DNA of 64,000 nt from Phycisphaerales bacterium (GCA_020639095.1 JACKHH010000016.1:9571-73570), one strand, 5' to 3'. Numbered from the stretch's first letter, positions 1 through 8,440 are shown. Numbers and translations: made by a program. Notes: generated by a model not told the origin, from the letters alone.

Positions 1-123
1 TTGGTCGGCGGCGAAAAAGGCGTTTTGAGGCGAGCAGGTGTCGGACGTTTCGAACGCGAGTAACAAAGCGAAACGAAATTACAAGCTTTGAACTCGGTCA
101 GTGGATCGTGCCGATATGAGGGG

Positions 124-297
124 TATAATCAAGCGAAGGGGCAAAGAGAATTCCCATAAATGACCGGCTGTTTGTAAGTGCGGATGTCCCTGCGTGCGGC
201 AGGAAACTTCCGAAAAACACCGGATAAAACCAGTCTTCCACTCGCTGCGGCACCCTTTGACCGCGCCAATACATACAGGGTGCCGCACGCCTTTTTT
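124..297 (+). ncRNA. Candidate structured small RNA with own promoter-like box and terminator
   Basis: No convincing protein is encoded in bases 1-429. A TATAAT box lies at 124-129. Downstream there is a nested structure: CCGGCTGTTT (164-173) pairs with AAACACCGG (215-223) with one bulged base, and it encloses the hairpin CCTGC-gtgcg-GCAGG (189-203). A 10-bp stem GCGGCACCCT/AGGGTGCCGC (247-256 with 277-286) follows, and then a run of six T (292-297), as in a factor-independent terminator. The transcript would be about 160 nt. I see no good -35 box and do not recognise a known RNA family (not SRP, tmRNA or RNase P). The short overlapping reading frames look non-coding. Confidence 0.3.
247..297 (+). 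terminator. Hairpin plus T-run, probable intrinsic terminator
   Basis: Perfect 10-bp arms at 247-256 and 277-286 enclose a 20-nt loop. A T6 run follows at 292-297 after a short spacer. It would end a plus-strand transcript and faces the 3' end of the minus-strand flavin reductase gene. Confidence 0.45.
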
Positions 298-429
298 ACG
301 GACGTTGTTTGCAAGCGCGCTGCTCGCCATCGCGACGCGACTCCGTGCCAGTTTTCACAAACGAGATTTGCTTAGCGACGTCGCGGCATCAGTCCGACTG
401 CACGACGCCATTCGATAAACGACGCGCCG

Positions 430-912
430 TCAGTACGAGAAGCCATTCTTGCGCAGGTGGACGTACGGCTTGCCGTCGGTGTTCCGCTTGCCCCCCACCA
501 CTTCGCCGACGTACACGCGGTGATCACCGGCATCGACCTTGCCCGTCACGCGACACGACAACACCGCAGCAGCGTCAGCCAGTTCGACACCCCAATCCGT
601 CACGGTTGCCAACAGGCCGGCGAATGCGTCGTCGCCTGGAGCGAAACCGGCACCGAAGTGCTTGAACATGGGACCCGGGTTCTCGCCGAGCAGGTTGAGC
701 GTGAAGGTGCCCGCCTGCTCGATGAGCGCCTCGATGGGACGGCCCGTCTTCACCGCGACGGTGACGGCTGGGGGTTCGAAAGCGGCCTGCTGCACCCAGG
801 ATGCGAGCATGCCCGTGCTGTTGCCCCCGGCAGCGCAAGTAATGATGCTGCAACCACTTGGCACCATCGCCAACGCCTGTCCAATCGTTTCCCGGTCCTG
901 CGCGCCTGACAT
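430..912 (-). CDS. Flavin reductase-like FMN-binding protein
   Basis: A 160-residue protein of the flavin reductase-like (split-barrel FMN-binding) family. Members bind FMN and often act as NAD(P)H:flavin oxidoreductase partners of monooxygenases or as diflavin modules. The N-terminal stretch 'ALAMVPSGCSIITC…NSTGMLASWVQQ' and the following 'PPAVTVAVKTGRP' segment match the usual flavin-contacting core, and the length fits a single-domain member. The start was set at the ATG at 912 because a GAGGTGATT Shine-Dalgarno lies directly before it; a GTG two codons upstream sits inside that signal. The gene stands alone, with a separate divergent region upstream. The specific substrate or partner cannot be read from the sequence. 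Confidence 0.8.
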   Translation of the reverse strand: MSGAQDRETIGQALAMVPSGCSIITCAAGGNSTGMLASWVQQAAFEPPAVTVAVKTGRPIEALIEQAGTFTLNLLGENPGPMFKHFGAGFAPGDDAFAGLLATVTDWGVELADAAAVLSCRVTGKVDAGDHRVYVGEVVGGKRNTDGKPYVHLRKNGFSY

Positions 913-1039
913 AATCACCTCGGTTCATGGAATGACAGTGGTATCGATTGACTCGTCAATGCAATTCGTATGGGTTGCTCGGCCTCAGACGCGCTCGCGT
1001 TCCGCTCGCCGCTAAACGTGTCGCTCACTCGCCTGGGGA

Positions 1040-1351
1040 TCAGGTGCGCGGATCGCGACCAAGACGGCGGCGGATGCTGTCGATCTTGGCGTCGAGCCTG
1101 CCCGACTGCCCTTCGCGTGCGTCGATCTTGATTGAGCAGGTGATGCGGGTGCAGTCTTCACGCATGCGGTCGTAGCACTGCTGGACGACGGCGAGGCAGT
1201 CTGCGAATTCGCCCTCGAGGATCGTGCCCATCGCGTTGAGGCGGTAGTCGATGCCGCTGCGGTCGATGATGTCGAGGCTGCGTGCGACGTACTCGCCCAC
1301 CGATGCGCCCTTATCCAGCGGCGACATCGAAAATTCCATCAGACACGACAT
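1040..1351 (-). CDS. MTH1187/YqgV-family thiamine-binding protein (UPF0045)
   Basis: A 103-residue protein of the UPF0045 (MTH1187/YqgV) family, small ferredoxin-like proteins reported to bind thiamine or related compounds. Features seen are the N-terminal 'MEFSMSPLDKG.SVGEYVARSLDII', the central 'YRLNAMGTILEGE' and the 'RITCSIKIDAREG' strand near the C-terminus, all typical of the family and at normal length. The start at 1351 is preceded by an AAAGGAG signal at proper spacing; an upstream in-frame ATG at 1381 would add ten atypical residues. It lies 69 bp downstream of the YchF-like gene on the same strand and could be co-transcribed with it. No thiamine genes are nearby, so its role here is open. 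Confidence 0.8.
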   Translation of the reverse strand: MSCLMEFSMSPLDKGASVGEYVARSLDIIDRSGIDYRLNAMGTILEGEFADCLAVVQQCYDRMREDCTRITCSIKIDAREGQSGRLDAKIDSIRRRLGRDPRT

Positions 1352-1420
1352 GCTCGCGCTCCTTTCTCCCCAACCAGCCACCCTTCGCCCAGTCCAGCCC
1401 GCCCAGCCGGTGCGCCAACC

Positions 1421-2485
1421 TTACACGTTGAACTTGATGTTGAGAATGTCGCCGTCCTGAACAATGTAGGTCTTACCTTCCTGGCGGACCTTACCAGCGG
1501 CTTTGGCGCCTTTGAGGTCTCCCGTGGCAACGAGGTCGTCGTACGCGACGGTTTCAGCGCGAATGAACCCGCGTGCCAGGTCGGAGTGAATCTTGCCCGC
1601 GGCTTCCACTGCGGGGATGCCGCGTTGAATCGGCCAGGCGCGGACCTCGTCCGGTCCCATGGTGAGGAACGAGATGTAGTTCATCGCATCGAAGCAGCGC
1701 TGGATGAGCACGTCGCGGGCTGGGGTGGTGATGTTCATGTCTTCGAGGAAGGCGGCGCGATCGGCTGGTTCGAGATCGTTGATCTGAGCTTCCAGGTCGG
1801 CGCAGAGCGCCACGGCAGAGTGGAAATGCTCGGGCGCTTCAACCGGTTCGCCACCGGCACGGTCTTCGTCGACGTTGTAGACAACGATCGCGGGCTTCTC
1901 GGTGAGGAAGCCGAAGCTGGCGAGCACGCGGGCGTCCTCCTCGTTGTGTACGCAGGTGGACAGCGGTTTGCCCGCTTCCAGGGCGACCTGGCAGGCCTGC
2001 ATGATGGCAAGCTCGCGTTTGTCCTGGTCGTGCGTCTTGCTGGGTTTGTGAACGGCTTTCTCCAGCTTCTCGACCCGGTTGGTCACGACTTCCAGGTCGG
2101 CGAAGATGATCTCGTCGCGCAGCTCGCTGAGGTCGCCGGCGCGGTCCACGCGGTTGCGGTATGCCGGCACCGAGGGGTTCTCGAAGTCACGCACGACCAG
2201 CACCAGCACGTCAGAATTGCGTATCGTCGGCAGGTGTTTGCGCAATTGTTGCCGACCTTGCGCATCGGCGAGCGAAAATCCCGGTATGTCGACAAACTCG
2301 ATCGTTGCCAGCGTGACTTTCTTCGGGTTGTAAAGCTTGGTCAGAAAGTCCAATCGCGCGTCCGGGACGTGGACGACGGCGAGGTGCTCCTGGGTCATTT
2401 CGCCCGGATCGGGACGATGACTGGTGGTGGCGGCGAAAAGCGTCGATTTACCAGAGAAAGGAAGTCCGATGATTGCGGCTTTCAT
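1421..2485 (-). CDS. YchF/Obg-like GTP/ATP-binding protein with C-terminal TGS domain
   Basis: A 354-residue member of the YchF (OLA1-like) group of TRAFAC NTPases, ribosome-associated proteins that hydrolyse ATP as well as GTP. The P-loop is at residues 7-15 (GLPFSGKST), the G3 motif DIPG at 66-69, and an NVDE motif replaces the canonical NKxD, as is usual in YchF. A TGS-like domain closes the protein with 'GKTYIVQDGDILNIKFNV'. Length is close to the 363 residues of E. coli YchF. The P-loop reads PFSGKS where typical YchF has PNVGKS, so this is a divergent paralogue rather than a textbook copy. The family assignment is firm; the cellular role is inferred. Confidence 0.85.
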   Translation of the reverse strand: MKAAIIGLPFSGKSTLFAATTSHRPDPGEMTQEHLAVVHVPDARLDFLTKLYNPKKVTLATIEFVDIPGFSLADAQGRQQLRKHLPTIRNSDVLVLVVRDFENPSVPAYRNRVDRAGDLSELRDEIIFADLEVVTNRVEKLEKAVHKPSKTHDQDKRELAIMQACQVALEAGKPLSTCVHNEEDARVLASFGFLTEKPAIVVYNVDEDRAGGEPVEAPEHFHSAVALCADLEAQINDLEPADRAAFLEDMNITTPARDVLIQRCFDAMNYISFLTMGPDEVRAWPIQRGIPAVEAAGKIHSDLARGFIRAETVAYDDLVATGDLKGAKAAGKVRQEGKTYIVQDGDILNIKFNV

Positions 2486-2638
2486 GGGTGGCCTCGTGTC
2501 GTAAGTTCGGTCGTATCAAGCAGGTCGCGGAGTTGATTCGCAAACCGAACTCGCGTCAAGGTTGTGGTTGTCCGCGTCCGGTAACCGAGCTAGTATTATA
2601 AGCATGTTGGGCCAGTTTCGCAGGCAGGGTTTTGATCG

Positions 2639-3988
2639 ATGAACGACTGGTTTGAAGCCGAGCAGCGCGTAGAACGGGCGCACCAGCTTGCCGAGTCGCG
2701 GCGCTGGTCGGAGGCGCTCGAGGAACTCGACGCTGCGCTTGAAATCAATCCGTCAAACGGCGGGTGGCTGGCCCATCGCGGGTACGTGCTCGATCAGCTC
2801 GAACGCTTCGACGACGCCATCCACGCCTATCGTGCTTCCGCTCGCTTGGAGCCGGGCGATGTCGATGTGCTCGTCGCCCTGGGTGTCGATCTCGCCCGCC
2901 TCGGTCGTGGCGCGGAAGCCGTCGACGTGCTCGAAGAGGCGTCGCGTCTGTCGCCCGATCTTGAGCCCGCGTACTGCTATCGCATTCTGGCGTACACCGA
3001 TCTCGGCGCGCACGAGCGCGCTGAAGAAATGTTCTACCTCGCGCAGCAGATTCGCGAGGATTGCCCGCATTGCTTTTTCCACATGGGCGGTTCGCTGGCG
3101 GCGCGCGGTTTGTACGATCGCGCGATCTACTGCTGGAGTCGAACGCTCGATATCGATCCGAGCTATCCCGGCGTGAAACACGCGATCGCTGAAGCGCATC
3201 GCGAGCAGGGAAATCTCGATCGCGCACGCGAATACTATCTGGCTGAGGTGCGGCAGGATCCGGGCAACATTGACTTGTTGTTCGACATCGCCGAACTGGA
3301 ACACGAAGCCGGTTTCACCGCGAAAGCGGTCGCGAAGCTGCGGCAGATCGTCGAACTTGAACCGGAGTATGGTCAGGCGCATTTCACGCTCGGTGAGTTG
3401 CTGCTCGAACTCGGCGAGCCGACCGAGGCGCTTGCGGCGCTGCGCAGTGCTGCCGACCTTGAACCCGATCTTCCGCGGTTGCACTTGCGCTTGGGTCAGG
3501 CGTTGATGGCGGTGTCTGATTTGATTCAGGCTGAGCGGCATTTGGCGGCGGCATCCGCGGCAGAGCCCGCCGATGAAAACGCCCTGCTGCTCTGGGGCAA
3601 TTGCCTGCTCCGGCTGCAAAAGACAGAACGGGCCGCCGATCGTTTCCGCCGGGTGCTCGCGTTGGAAGCGGGCTGCCCCGAGGCGCATCACAATCTTGGC
3701 GTCTGCCACTTCCTCCAGGGCAACTACGATGCCGGCCTGGAGCATATGCTGCGGGCGATTGAGCTTGATCCGAACGACCCGGTCGCGATGCACAAAGCCG
3801 TTCTGGTGCTGATGCACATGCGGCGGTGGACGGAAGCGCGGGCGATGATCGACCGGGCGCTTGGCCTGGAGCCCAATGACGCCGCGTTGCGCGAGCTGCG
3901 CGACCATTTCTGGCGTTATCGGGTGCGGTCGGTCGGACGGCGAATTGCTGATTGGGCGCGTTCGCTGCGTCGCACTGAAGGCTCATAA
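2639..3988 (+). CDS. Tetratricopeptide-repeat protein
   Basis: A 449-residue protein built almost entirely of TPR units of about 34 residues, running from near residue 10 to about 430. Recurrent signatures are '…EAL.ELD.AL.I.P', 'LG..L..LG…EA' and 'AHHNLGVCHFLQGNYDAGLEHMLRAIELDPND'-like blocks. There is no signal peptide or transmembrane segment, so a cytoplasmic scaffold is likely. The last 20 residues are basic (RYRVRSVGRRIADWARSLRR). A ‑10-like TATTAT is seen at 2594-2599. It is divergent from the YchF-like gene. The partner cannot be inferred. Confidence 0.85.
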   Translation: MNDWFEAEQRVERAHQLAESRRWSEALEELDAALEINPSNGGWLAHRGYVLDQLERFDDAIHAYRASARLEPGDVDVLVALGVDLARLGRGAEAVDVLEEASRLSPDLEPAYCYRILAYTDLGAHERAEEMFYLAQQIREDCPHCFFHMGGSLAARGLYDRAIYCWSRTLDIDPSYPGVKHAIAEAHREQGNLDRAREYYLAEVRQDPGNIDLLFDIAELEHEAGFTAKAVAKLRQIVELEPEYGQAHFTLGELLLELGEPTEALAALRSAADLEPDLPRLHLRLGQALMAVSDLIQAERHLAAASAAEPADENALLLWGNCLLRLQKTERAADRFRRVLALEAGCPEAHHNLGVCHFLQGNYDAGLEHMLRAIELDPNDPVAMHKAVLVLMHMRRWTEARAMIDRALGLEPNDAALRELRDHFWRYRVRSVGRRIADWARSLRRTEGS

Positions 3989-4258
3989 ATCCAGCCCTGC
4001 CGCAGCATTACGCCCCGCCGTTTGCCCCAGCTTAACAGCGTTCCGTGAAACACGGTTGATACCCGCCAATTAGCGTTTGCGCTGCAACCCGACACGCGGT
4101 CAACTTGTATACTCCTCTGAGATAAGCTCTTTCCGGTGCGCCGGTTGCGGTCGCTGGTGGGAGCGGCGACGATATCGCAGGATGTCGGTATCGCCAGTTG
4201 TGCAAAAGGAATGGATGTCTGGAGCGGTATGCGCTCCCCGGCCAAGGAATTGATCGTT

Positions 4259-5434
4259 ATGCAACGCAAGTCTCTTCGAACACTCGTCACGGCATTCGCG
4301 GCAGTCGTCATGCTTTGCGGTGCGGGCATCTCGCGTGCCCTCGCCGACAGCGAAGACAAGGACATCGAGCAAGCCAAGAATGAGTTCTCCAGCTTCTGGA
4401 ACGTTGACCAACTCATGAACCGCGCTGCCGAGAATATCTCGAAGCGCTACAACCTGAATGAGAAGCAGCGCAAAGACACGCACGAAATGCTCACGCGCGA
4501 GGTAACCAAGTTCCTCAACGAACACGAGGACATCTGGCCGCTCGTGCGCGACCTCGCCCGCTATCAGCAGATGGGCGAGCAGCCCGACGGCAAGATCGGC
4601 GCGAAGCTCGCCACCAAGGTACTCCCGCTGCTGCGCGAGATTGAGGACACCATCGTCGAGGCGAACGAACGCTGGCGCGACATCCTCACCGACGAGCAGA
4701 AGCGGTTGCACGATTATGATCTTGAGGACATGGCCAAAACGTTCGCCAAGATGAACGACAACTATCGCCAGTTGGCTGAGGGCGGCGACGGTGAGTTTCG
4801 GGTTTTCCCAGAGCCGAATCGCAGCGAAGGTCAGCCGAAAATGCCTCCGCGCCCGAGCCAGAATTACAACCCCGCGCCGCCAATGGCAATCCAGCGCGAG
4901 GTCCCGCAGGAGCACATGTGGGAGCGCTACGTGCGCGAGTTTCGTCAGGACTATCGCTTGGACGATGACCAGAGCGAAGCCGCCCTTTCGATCCTGAAGG
5001 AATGCATGCAGCGTGCGGAGGACTATCGCAAGTCGAAGCGTGCGGAATTCGCTCAGGTCGAAGAGCGGCTGCGGGATGCAAACCGGGCTGATCTTTCGCC
5101 CGAGGCGCGGACAGCCAAGACGCGCGTGTGGGTGCAGATCGAACGGGCGCTGAACAAGCCGATCGTCGATCTGTTCCAGGAGTTGAAGGACCGCCTCGAA
5201 CCAATTCCGACGGAAGCGCAGCGGGCTTACGCGAAGCGCGCGGGACGTGCCGTGGCCAATACCGGTCCGCGCAAGACGCGTGCGGAAGCGCACGCGGAAA
5301 AGCAGGCAGCGGCTGCCGCCGCGGCGGAATCTGATGCCGCGAAGGAAGCTCCGGCGGATGGCGGCGATACGAAGACACCGGCTGAGTCGAACGACGAGAA
5401 GAAGCCCGCCGAAGGTGCATCGCCACCCGAATAG
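4259..5434 (+). CDS. Secreted hypothetical protein, charged helical, Ala/Glu-rich C-terminus
   Basis: A 391-residue protein starting at the ATG at 4259, where a clear signal peptide begins (MQRKSLRTLVTAFAAVVMLC…ALADS). Upstream in-frame starts would bury this signal. The mature protein is strongly charged and predicted helical, with a Pro-rich hinge in the middle ('MPPRPSQNYNPAPPMAIQ'). The second half repeats the style of the first (long Glu/Arg helices). The tail is low complexity and Ala/Lys/Glu/Pro rich. The helical, Arg/Glu-rich style recalls periplasmic Spy/CpxP-like or heavy-metal-resistance-type proteins, but I see no decisive motif and do not assign it. A terminator hairpin follows at 5486-5523. 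Confidence 0.7.
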   Translation: MQRKSLRTLVTAFAAVVMLCGAGISRALADSEDKDIEQAKNEFSSFWNVDQLMNRAAENISKRYNLNEKQRKDTHEMLTREVTKFLNEHEDIWPLVRDLARYQQMGEQPDGKIGAKLATKVLPLLREIEDTIVEANERWRDILTDEQKRLHDYDLEDMAKTFAKMNDNYRQLAEGGDGEFRVFPEPNRSEGQPKMPPRPSQNYNPAPPMAIQREVPQEHMWERYVREFRQDYRLDDDQSEAALSILKECMQRAEDYRKSKRAEFAQVEERLRDANRADLSPEARTAKTRVWVQIERALNKPIVDLFQELKDRLEPIPTEAQRAYAKRAGRAVANTGPRKTRAEAHAEKQAAAAAAAESDAAKEAPADGGDTKTPAESNDEKKPAEGASPPE

Positions 5435-5485
5435 CATGCGACGCCGCGTTTGGCGGAATTGTTAATTCCCTAGCGCACCGATTTT

Positions 5486-5530
5486 GAGAACGCGTTGTGC
5501 AATCGCTTGCATCACGCGTTCTCTTTATTT
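5486..5530 (+). terminator. Intrinsic terminator after the secreted hypothetical gene
   Basis: GAGAACGCGT (5486-5495) pairs with ACGCGTTCTC (5514-5523), followed by TTTATTT (5524-5530). It lies 51 bp past the stop codon at 5434. The rest of 5435-5756 shows no gene; it contains AT-richer stretches suitable for the promoter of the next gene. Confidence 0.7.
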
Positions 5531-5756
5531 ATGGGGCGTTGCGTGCAACACCGCACCGCCTACCGGCCGATAACTTGGCAACTTTTGTTTGCCTCACCCC
5601 CCTGCCGCTACGTAGAATGATGTGAACACCGTACTGATCCGACAGTGAGCGGTACGTGTTGTTCGGGCAGTGATGAACGTAGTGATGTGCTGTGCGCTTG
5701 CGCCGAAGTGTTGTTCGGCGATGCGCGGGTTTCGGGATCGCCATGGGGGCGCGATC

Positions 5757-6293
5757 ATGTTACCAATTCGCAATGACCATCCTTTGAAGCAGCTCTTCGC
5801 GGGCCTCGTGGAACACTCGTTCCAGGCGGAACTCGGTATCTGCGACCCTGCGCTGGCAGACTATCTTGCCGATTTGCTGATTGACTTCGTGCGCATGGAC
5901 GAGATGTCGATTGCGCGCGACGCGGCTGGTCGGCCCGTGGCGGAGATCGCCGACCTAATCGGCAAGTGCGAACTGAACGGCGACGTTTCACCGATCGCGC
6001 GCGACCGGTTTGTGCATCGCCGGCTTGGGGATTACACGTTGTTCTGGACGGGGATCTTTCCCGAGGGCGTGCGTCGCCACAAGGGCGCGACCTGGCGCGA
6101 CGCGGTTGAAGATTACGTGGTGTGCGGAAAGCGGTCGTATGCAATCGCATCAGAGTTGACCCCGGTCGACGAGGAGCCGCCCCCGCGCTTGTTCCGCCGT
6201 TTGAGCGAGGATTTCGAGTCGTGCGTACACGGGCTGGGCATCGTCCGTCGCGAGTTGGGCACGGCTGGCGATGGGCCGGATATTGTGTACTGA
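5757..6293 (+). CDS. Hypothetical protein, conserved-looking, soluble
   Basis: A 178-residue soluble protein starting at the ATG at 5757 (MLPIRNDHPLKQLFAGLVEH). A longer reading from 5670 would add a Cys-rich leader without protein character. Visible features are an alternation of charged and hydrophobic helices, 'GDYTLFWTGIFPEG' in the middle and an acidic C-terminus. The codon pattern and clean boundaries argue for a real gene. It resembles uncharacterised planctomycete proteins I cannot name. It is followed 100 bp later by the tRNA-Gly promoter. Confidence 0.65.
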   Translation: MLPIRNDHPLKQLFAGLVEHSFQAELGICDPALADYLADLLIDFVRMDEMSIARDAAGRPVAEIADLIGKCELNGDVSPIARDRFVHRRLGDYTLFWTGIFPEGVRRHKGATWRDAVEDYVVCGKRSYAIASELTPVDEEPPPRLFRRLSEDFESCVHGLGIVRRELGTAGDGPDIVY

Positions 6294-6392
6294 GAGATGC
6301 GCACGCGGGCACCGGCTGGCGCGGACAAGGGCCTGTCGGCCCGCCCGTGGACGCCGGATTCGGTCCCCGCGATGATCCTCGGCCGAATGGGG

Positions 6393-6420
6393 TTGCAAGC
6401 GGCGTCAGATTGGCTATATA
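6393..6420 (+). promoter_or_regulatory. Sigma70-type promoter of tRNA-Gly
   Basis: TTGCAA (6393-6398), a 16-bp spacer and TATATA (6415-6420) lie just upstream of the tRNA, whose 5' end is at 6436. This gives a very short leader, as is usual for a stable RNA gene. Confidence 0.6.
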
Positions 6421-6435
6421 TGTCACACCTCTGAC

Positions 6436-6507
6436 GCGGGTGTAGCTCAGTGGTAGAGCGTCACGTTGCCAACGTGAATGTCGTGAGTTCGAATCTCATC
6501 ACCCGCT
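6436..6507 (+). tRNA. tRNA-Gly (anticodon GCC)
   Basis: A complete cloverleaf. The acceptor arms are GCGGGTG (6436-6442) and CACCCGC (6500-6506). The D arm contains TAGCTCAGTGGTAGAGC. The anticodon stem TCACG/CGTGA encloses the loop TTGCCAA with anticodon GCC. The T arm loop is TTCGAAT. The discriminator base is T, normal for bacterial tRNA-Gly. The 3' CCA is not encoded. A tyrosine-recombinase remnant begins 116 bp downstream, so this tRNA is a plausible former attachment site. Confidence 0.95.
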
Positions 6508-6622
6508 TTTTCGTAAACCACGCCGAACGCTAGACTAGCGTACCCTTTCGACGGCGGAAGGCGCGGCCTCGTTCTCCCGGAAACCCGGTAGTCCTACCGG
6601 ATAACGGAAGGAGGCACGTGCC

Positions 6623-6838
6623 ATGCCCCGCAAACCTCGAGTTCCTTCGTATCGCCTGCACAAAGCATCCGGCCAAGCGGTGGTCACGATCCACGGTAGA
6701 GCGCGCCATCTCGGCAGACCCGGCTCGGACAAGTCGAAGGCGGAGTACGCGCGGTGCTTTGCGGAACTGACGACCGGCGCGCCCGTGCAACCCACGGGAA
6801 ACCGCTGCACGGTACTGTGCGCGCAGACCCCGGCGTAG
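6623..6838 (+). pseudogene. Truncated tyrosine recombinase/integrase, N-terminal fragment
   Basis: A 71-codon reading frame begins with 'MPRKPRVPSYRLHKASGQAV', and 'DKSKAEYARCFAEL' follows later. From memory this matches the N-terminal arm of phage-type integrases that are abundant in planctomycetes, where it is followed by SAM-like and catalytic domains (about 350-400 residues in total). Here homology stops near residue 52 and the frame ends after an unrelated tail, so the catalytic R..H-R-Y region is absent. A strong GGAAGGAGG ribosome-binding site survives upstream. Position 116 bp after tRNA-Gly suggests the remnant of an element that integrated at the tRNA. An alternative is a short real regulator, which I consider less likely. 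Confidence 0.6.
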
Positions 6839-6923
6839 TCGCTATCCGACGCGTTCCTTGACAGAACGATGCACGACCGCGGATCTCCCACCGCAAGCGG
6901 ATGCGATGACGAAGCAACAGAAC

Positions 6924-7865
6924 CTACCGCCCGCCGGCAAGCAGAACCATCAGCGCCTTCTGCGCGTGCAAACGATTCTCCGCCTGATCGAAGATCGCAC
7001 TCTGCGGCGAACGCGTCACGTCGTAGGAAATCTCCTCGTCGTAATGCGCCGGCAAACAGTGCAGCACGGTGGCGGTGCTGTCGGCGTGGGCCATCAGCTT
7101 CTCATCGATGCGGTAGGCCTTGAACTGCTTGGCACGCTCTGCCGCTTCCGTTTCCTGCCCCATGCTCGCCCACACGTCGGTGTACACGACGTCTGCGCCC
7201 GCGACACCCTTCGCGATGTCCGTCGTCGCGTCGATCGTGCAACCATTCTCCTTGCCGATGGCGGCGGCTTCCGCGGTCACGCGGTCGAGCGGTTTGTAGC
7301 CGGGCGGGGTAACGGCGGTCATGTGCATGCCCACGCGGGCACAGCCGTACATCAGTGAATGCGTCATGTTGTTGCCGTCGCCGACGTAGACGAACTTCAA
7401 ACCGGCGAGCGTGCCCTTCTTTTCCTTCACGGTTTGCAGGTCGGCGAGCACTTGGCAGGGATGCTCCTCGTCCGACAAGCCGTTGATCACCGGCACCGTC
7501 GCGTACTTCGCGAGATCGACAACGATGTCGTGGCCGAAGGTGCGCGCCATGATGATGTCGCAGTAGCGACTCAGGACGAGGGCAATGTCCTCGGTGGTTT
7601 CGCGTTTGCCGATGGAGATGTCGGTCGGTGCGAGGTAGATCGCGTGCCCGCCAAGCTGAGTCATGCCGGATTCGAACGACACGCGCGTGCGCAGCGACGG
7701 TTTCTGGAAGATCATCGCGAGCGTCTTGCCCGCCAGCACGGGATGCGGCTGGCCGCGCAGGCGCTCGAGCTTGAGCGTGTTGGCGGTTTCGAGAATCTGA
7801 AGGACCTCTTCCGTGGAGAAGTCCTTCAGGGATACGAGGCTGCGACCTTTGAGGCTAACGGCCAT
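6924..7865 (-). CDS. argF: Ornithine carbamoyltransferase
   Basis: A 313-residue OTCase that converts ornithine plus carbamoyl phosphate to citrulline in arginine synthesis. The carbamoyl-phosphate motif is SLRTR at residues 57-61 (the S-x-R-T-R loop), HPCQ lies near residue 140, and the ornithine-binding HCLPAH motif is near residue 273. Length is typical of anabolic enzymes. The start at 7865 gives the expected 'LKGRSLVSLKDFS' N-terminus. Ornithine aminotransferase (rocD) lies on the same strand 1.4 kb upstream, separated by DUF4375 and DUF2237 genes, which suggests an ornithine-linked block. No ARG-box search was possible. Confidence 0.95.
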   Translation of the reverse strand: MAVSLKGRSLVSLKDFSTEEVLQILETANTLKLERLRGQPHPVLAGKTLAMIFQKPSLRTRVSFESGMTQLGGHAIYLAPTDISIGKRETTEDIALVLSRYCDIIMARTFGHDIVVDLAKYATVPVINGLSDEEHPCQVLADLQTVKEKKGTLAGLKFVYVGDGNNMTHSLMYGCARVGMHMTAVTPPGYKPLDRVTAEAAAIGKENGCTIDATTDIAKGVAGADVVYTDVWASMGQETEAAERAKQFKAYRIDEKLMAHADSTATVLHCLPAHYDEEISYDVTRSPQSAIFDQAENRLHAQKALMVLLAGGR

Positions 7866-7927
7866 GTTGTTTACGCCTTTCAGCTAGACCACGATTGCTC
7901 GTGTTGGGTTAAATTCGCACTCACGTC

Positions 7928-8380
7928 TTACTCGAAGAGATCCCGATTCGAACGAATGAATTGCGCCACCAGCACTTCCATGTCCTCGTCACAACCCAGA
8001 CCAGCCAAGTGATAATATCGCTCGTCGAGACTGTTCAAGAACTCGTTGGAGACGGATTGGTAGTAGCGTATGCGCCCCGCTTCATCAGGCACGCATCCGC
8101 CAGGGAATAGGCCAATGACCTCTAGCAGTAGCTCGGCAGTGCGCACCGCGCCGACGTCACGGTAAGCGCTACAGAGTCCCTCGTAACCAAAGTCCCCGCA
8201 CAGATCGATGTTGAACAGATACGCAAATCCACCGTTATCGATGAATGCCATGCTCTGCGTCGCCATTGCAACGGTTCGCGGCCCCGGTGGCACTTGGCTT
8301 ATTCTTGGATAGAACTGCTCGCACAGTTCCAACCCCTTCTCGACGTAACGCCGATTAAATTCGTAAGCCCGTTGATGCAT
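7928..8380 (-). CDS. DMP19-like (DUF4375) protein
   Basis: About 150 residues with the DUF4375/DMP19-type core: 'MAFIDNGGFAYLFN', 'VGAVRTAELLLEVIGLFPGG' and a C-terminal 'FLNSLDERYYHLAG' segment. Members are small, often associated with toxin/immunity or SMI1-like neighbourhoods, and mostly uncharacterised. I place the start at 8380, preceded by an AGAGGTGAT signal. The in-frame ATG at 8416 is possible. The one at 8491 is unlikely because the intervening sequence is a dispersed repeat (8441-8467). It lies between argF and a DUF2237 gene, and base composition is slightly AT-richer than its neighbours. Confidence 0.65.
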   Translation of the reverse strand: MHQRAYEFNRRYVEKGLELCEQFYPRISQVPPGPRTVAMATQSMAFIDNGGFAYLFNIDLCGDFGYEGLCSAYRDVGAVRTAELLLEVIGLFPGGCVPDEAGRIRYYQSVSNEFLNSLDERYYHLAGLGCDEDMEVLVAQFIRSNRDLFE

Positions 8381-8440
8381 TCGCCGCTTGGCATCACCTC
8401 TTTTTTGTTGCTTCATCTCGACACTCGGCGTGCATCGTAC

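Noticed and set aside
2562..2599. Full promoter for the TPR gene
   Set aside because: The -10-like TATTAT has no -35 at normal distance (TTGTCC gives a 20-bp spacer).
4100..5437. 445-codon minus-strand frame opposite the secreted hypothetical gene
   Set aside because: It lies fully antisense to a plus-strand gene with a signal peptide and terminator. Its composition is the mirror image typical of GC-rich antisense frames.
6436..6507. Second attachment site for an element at tRNA-Gly
   Set aside because: No second copy of the tRNA 3' end was seen in the window.
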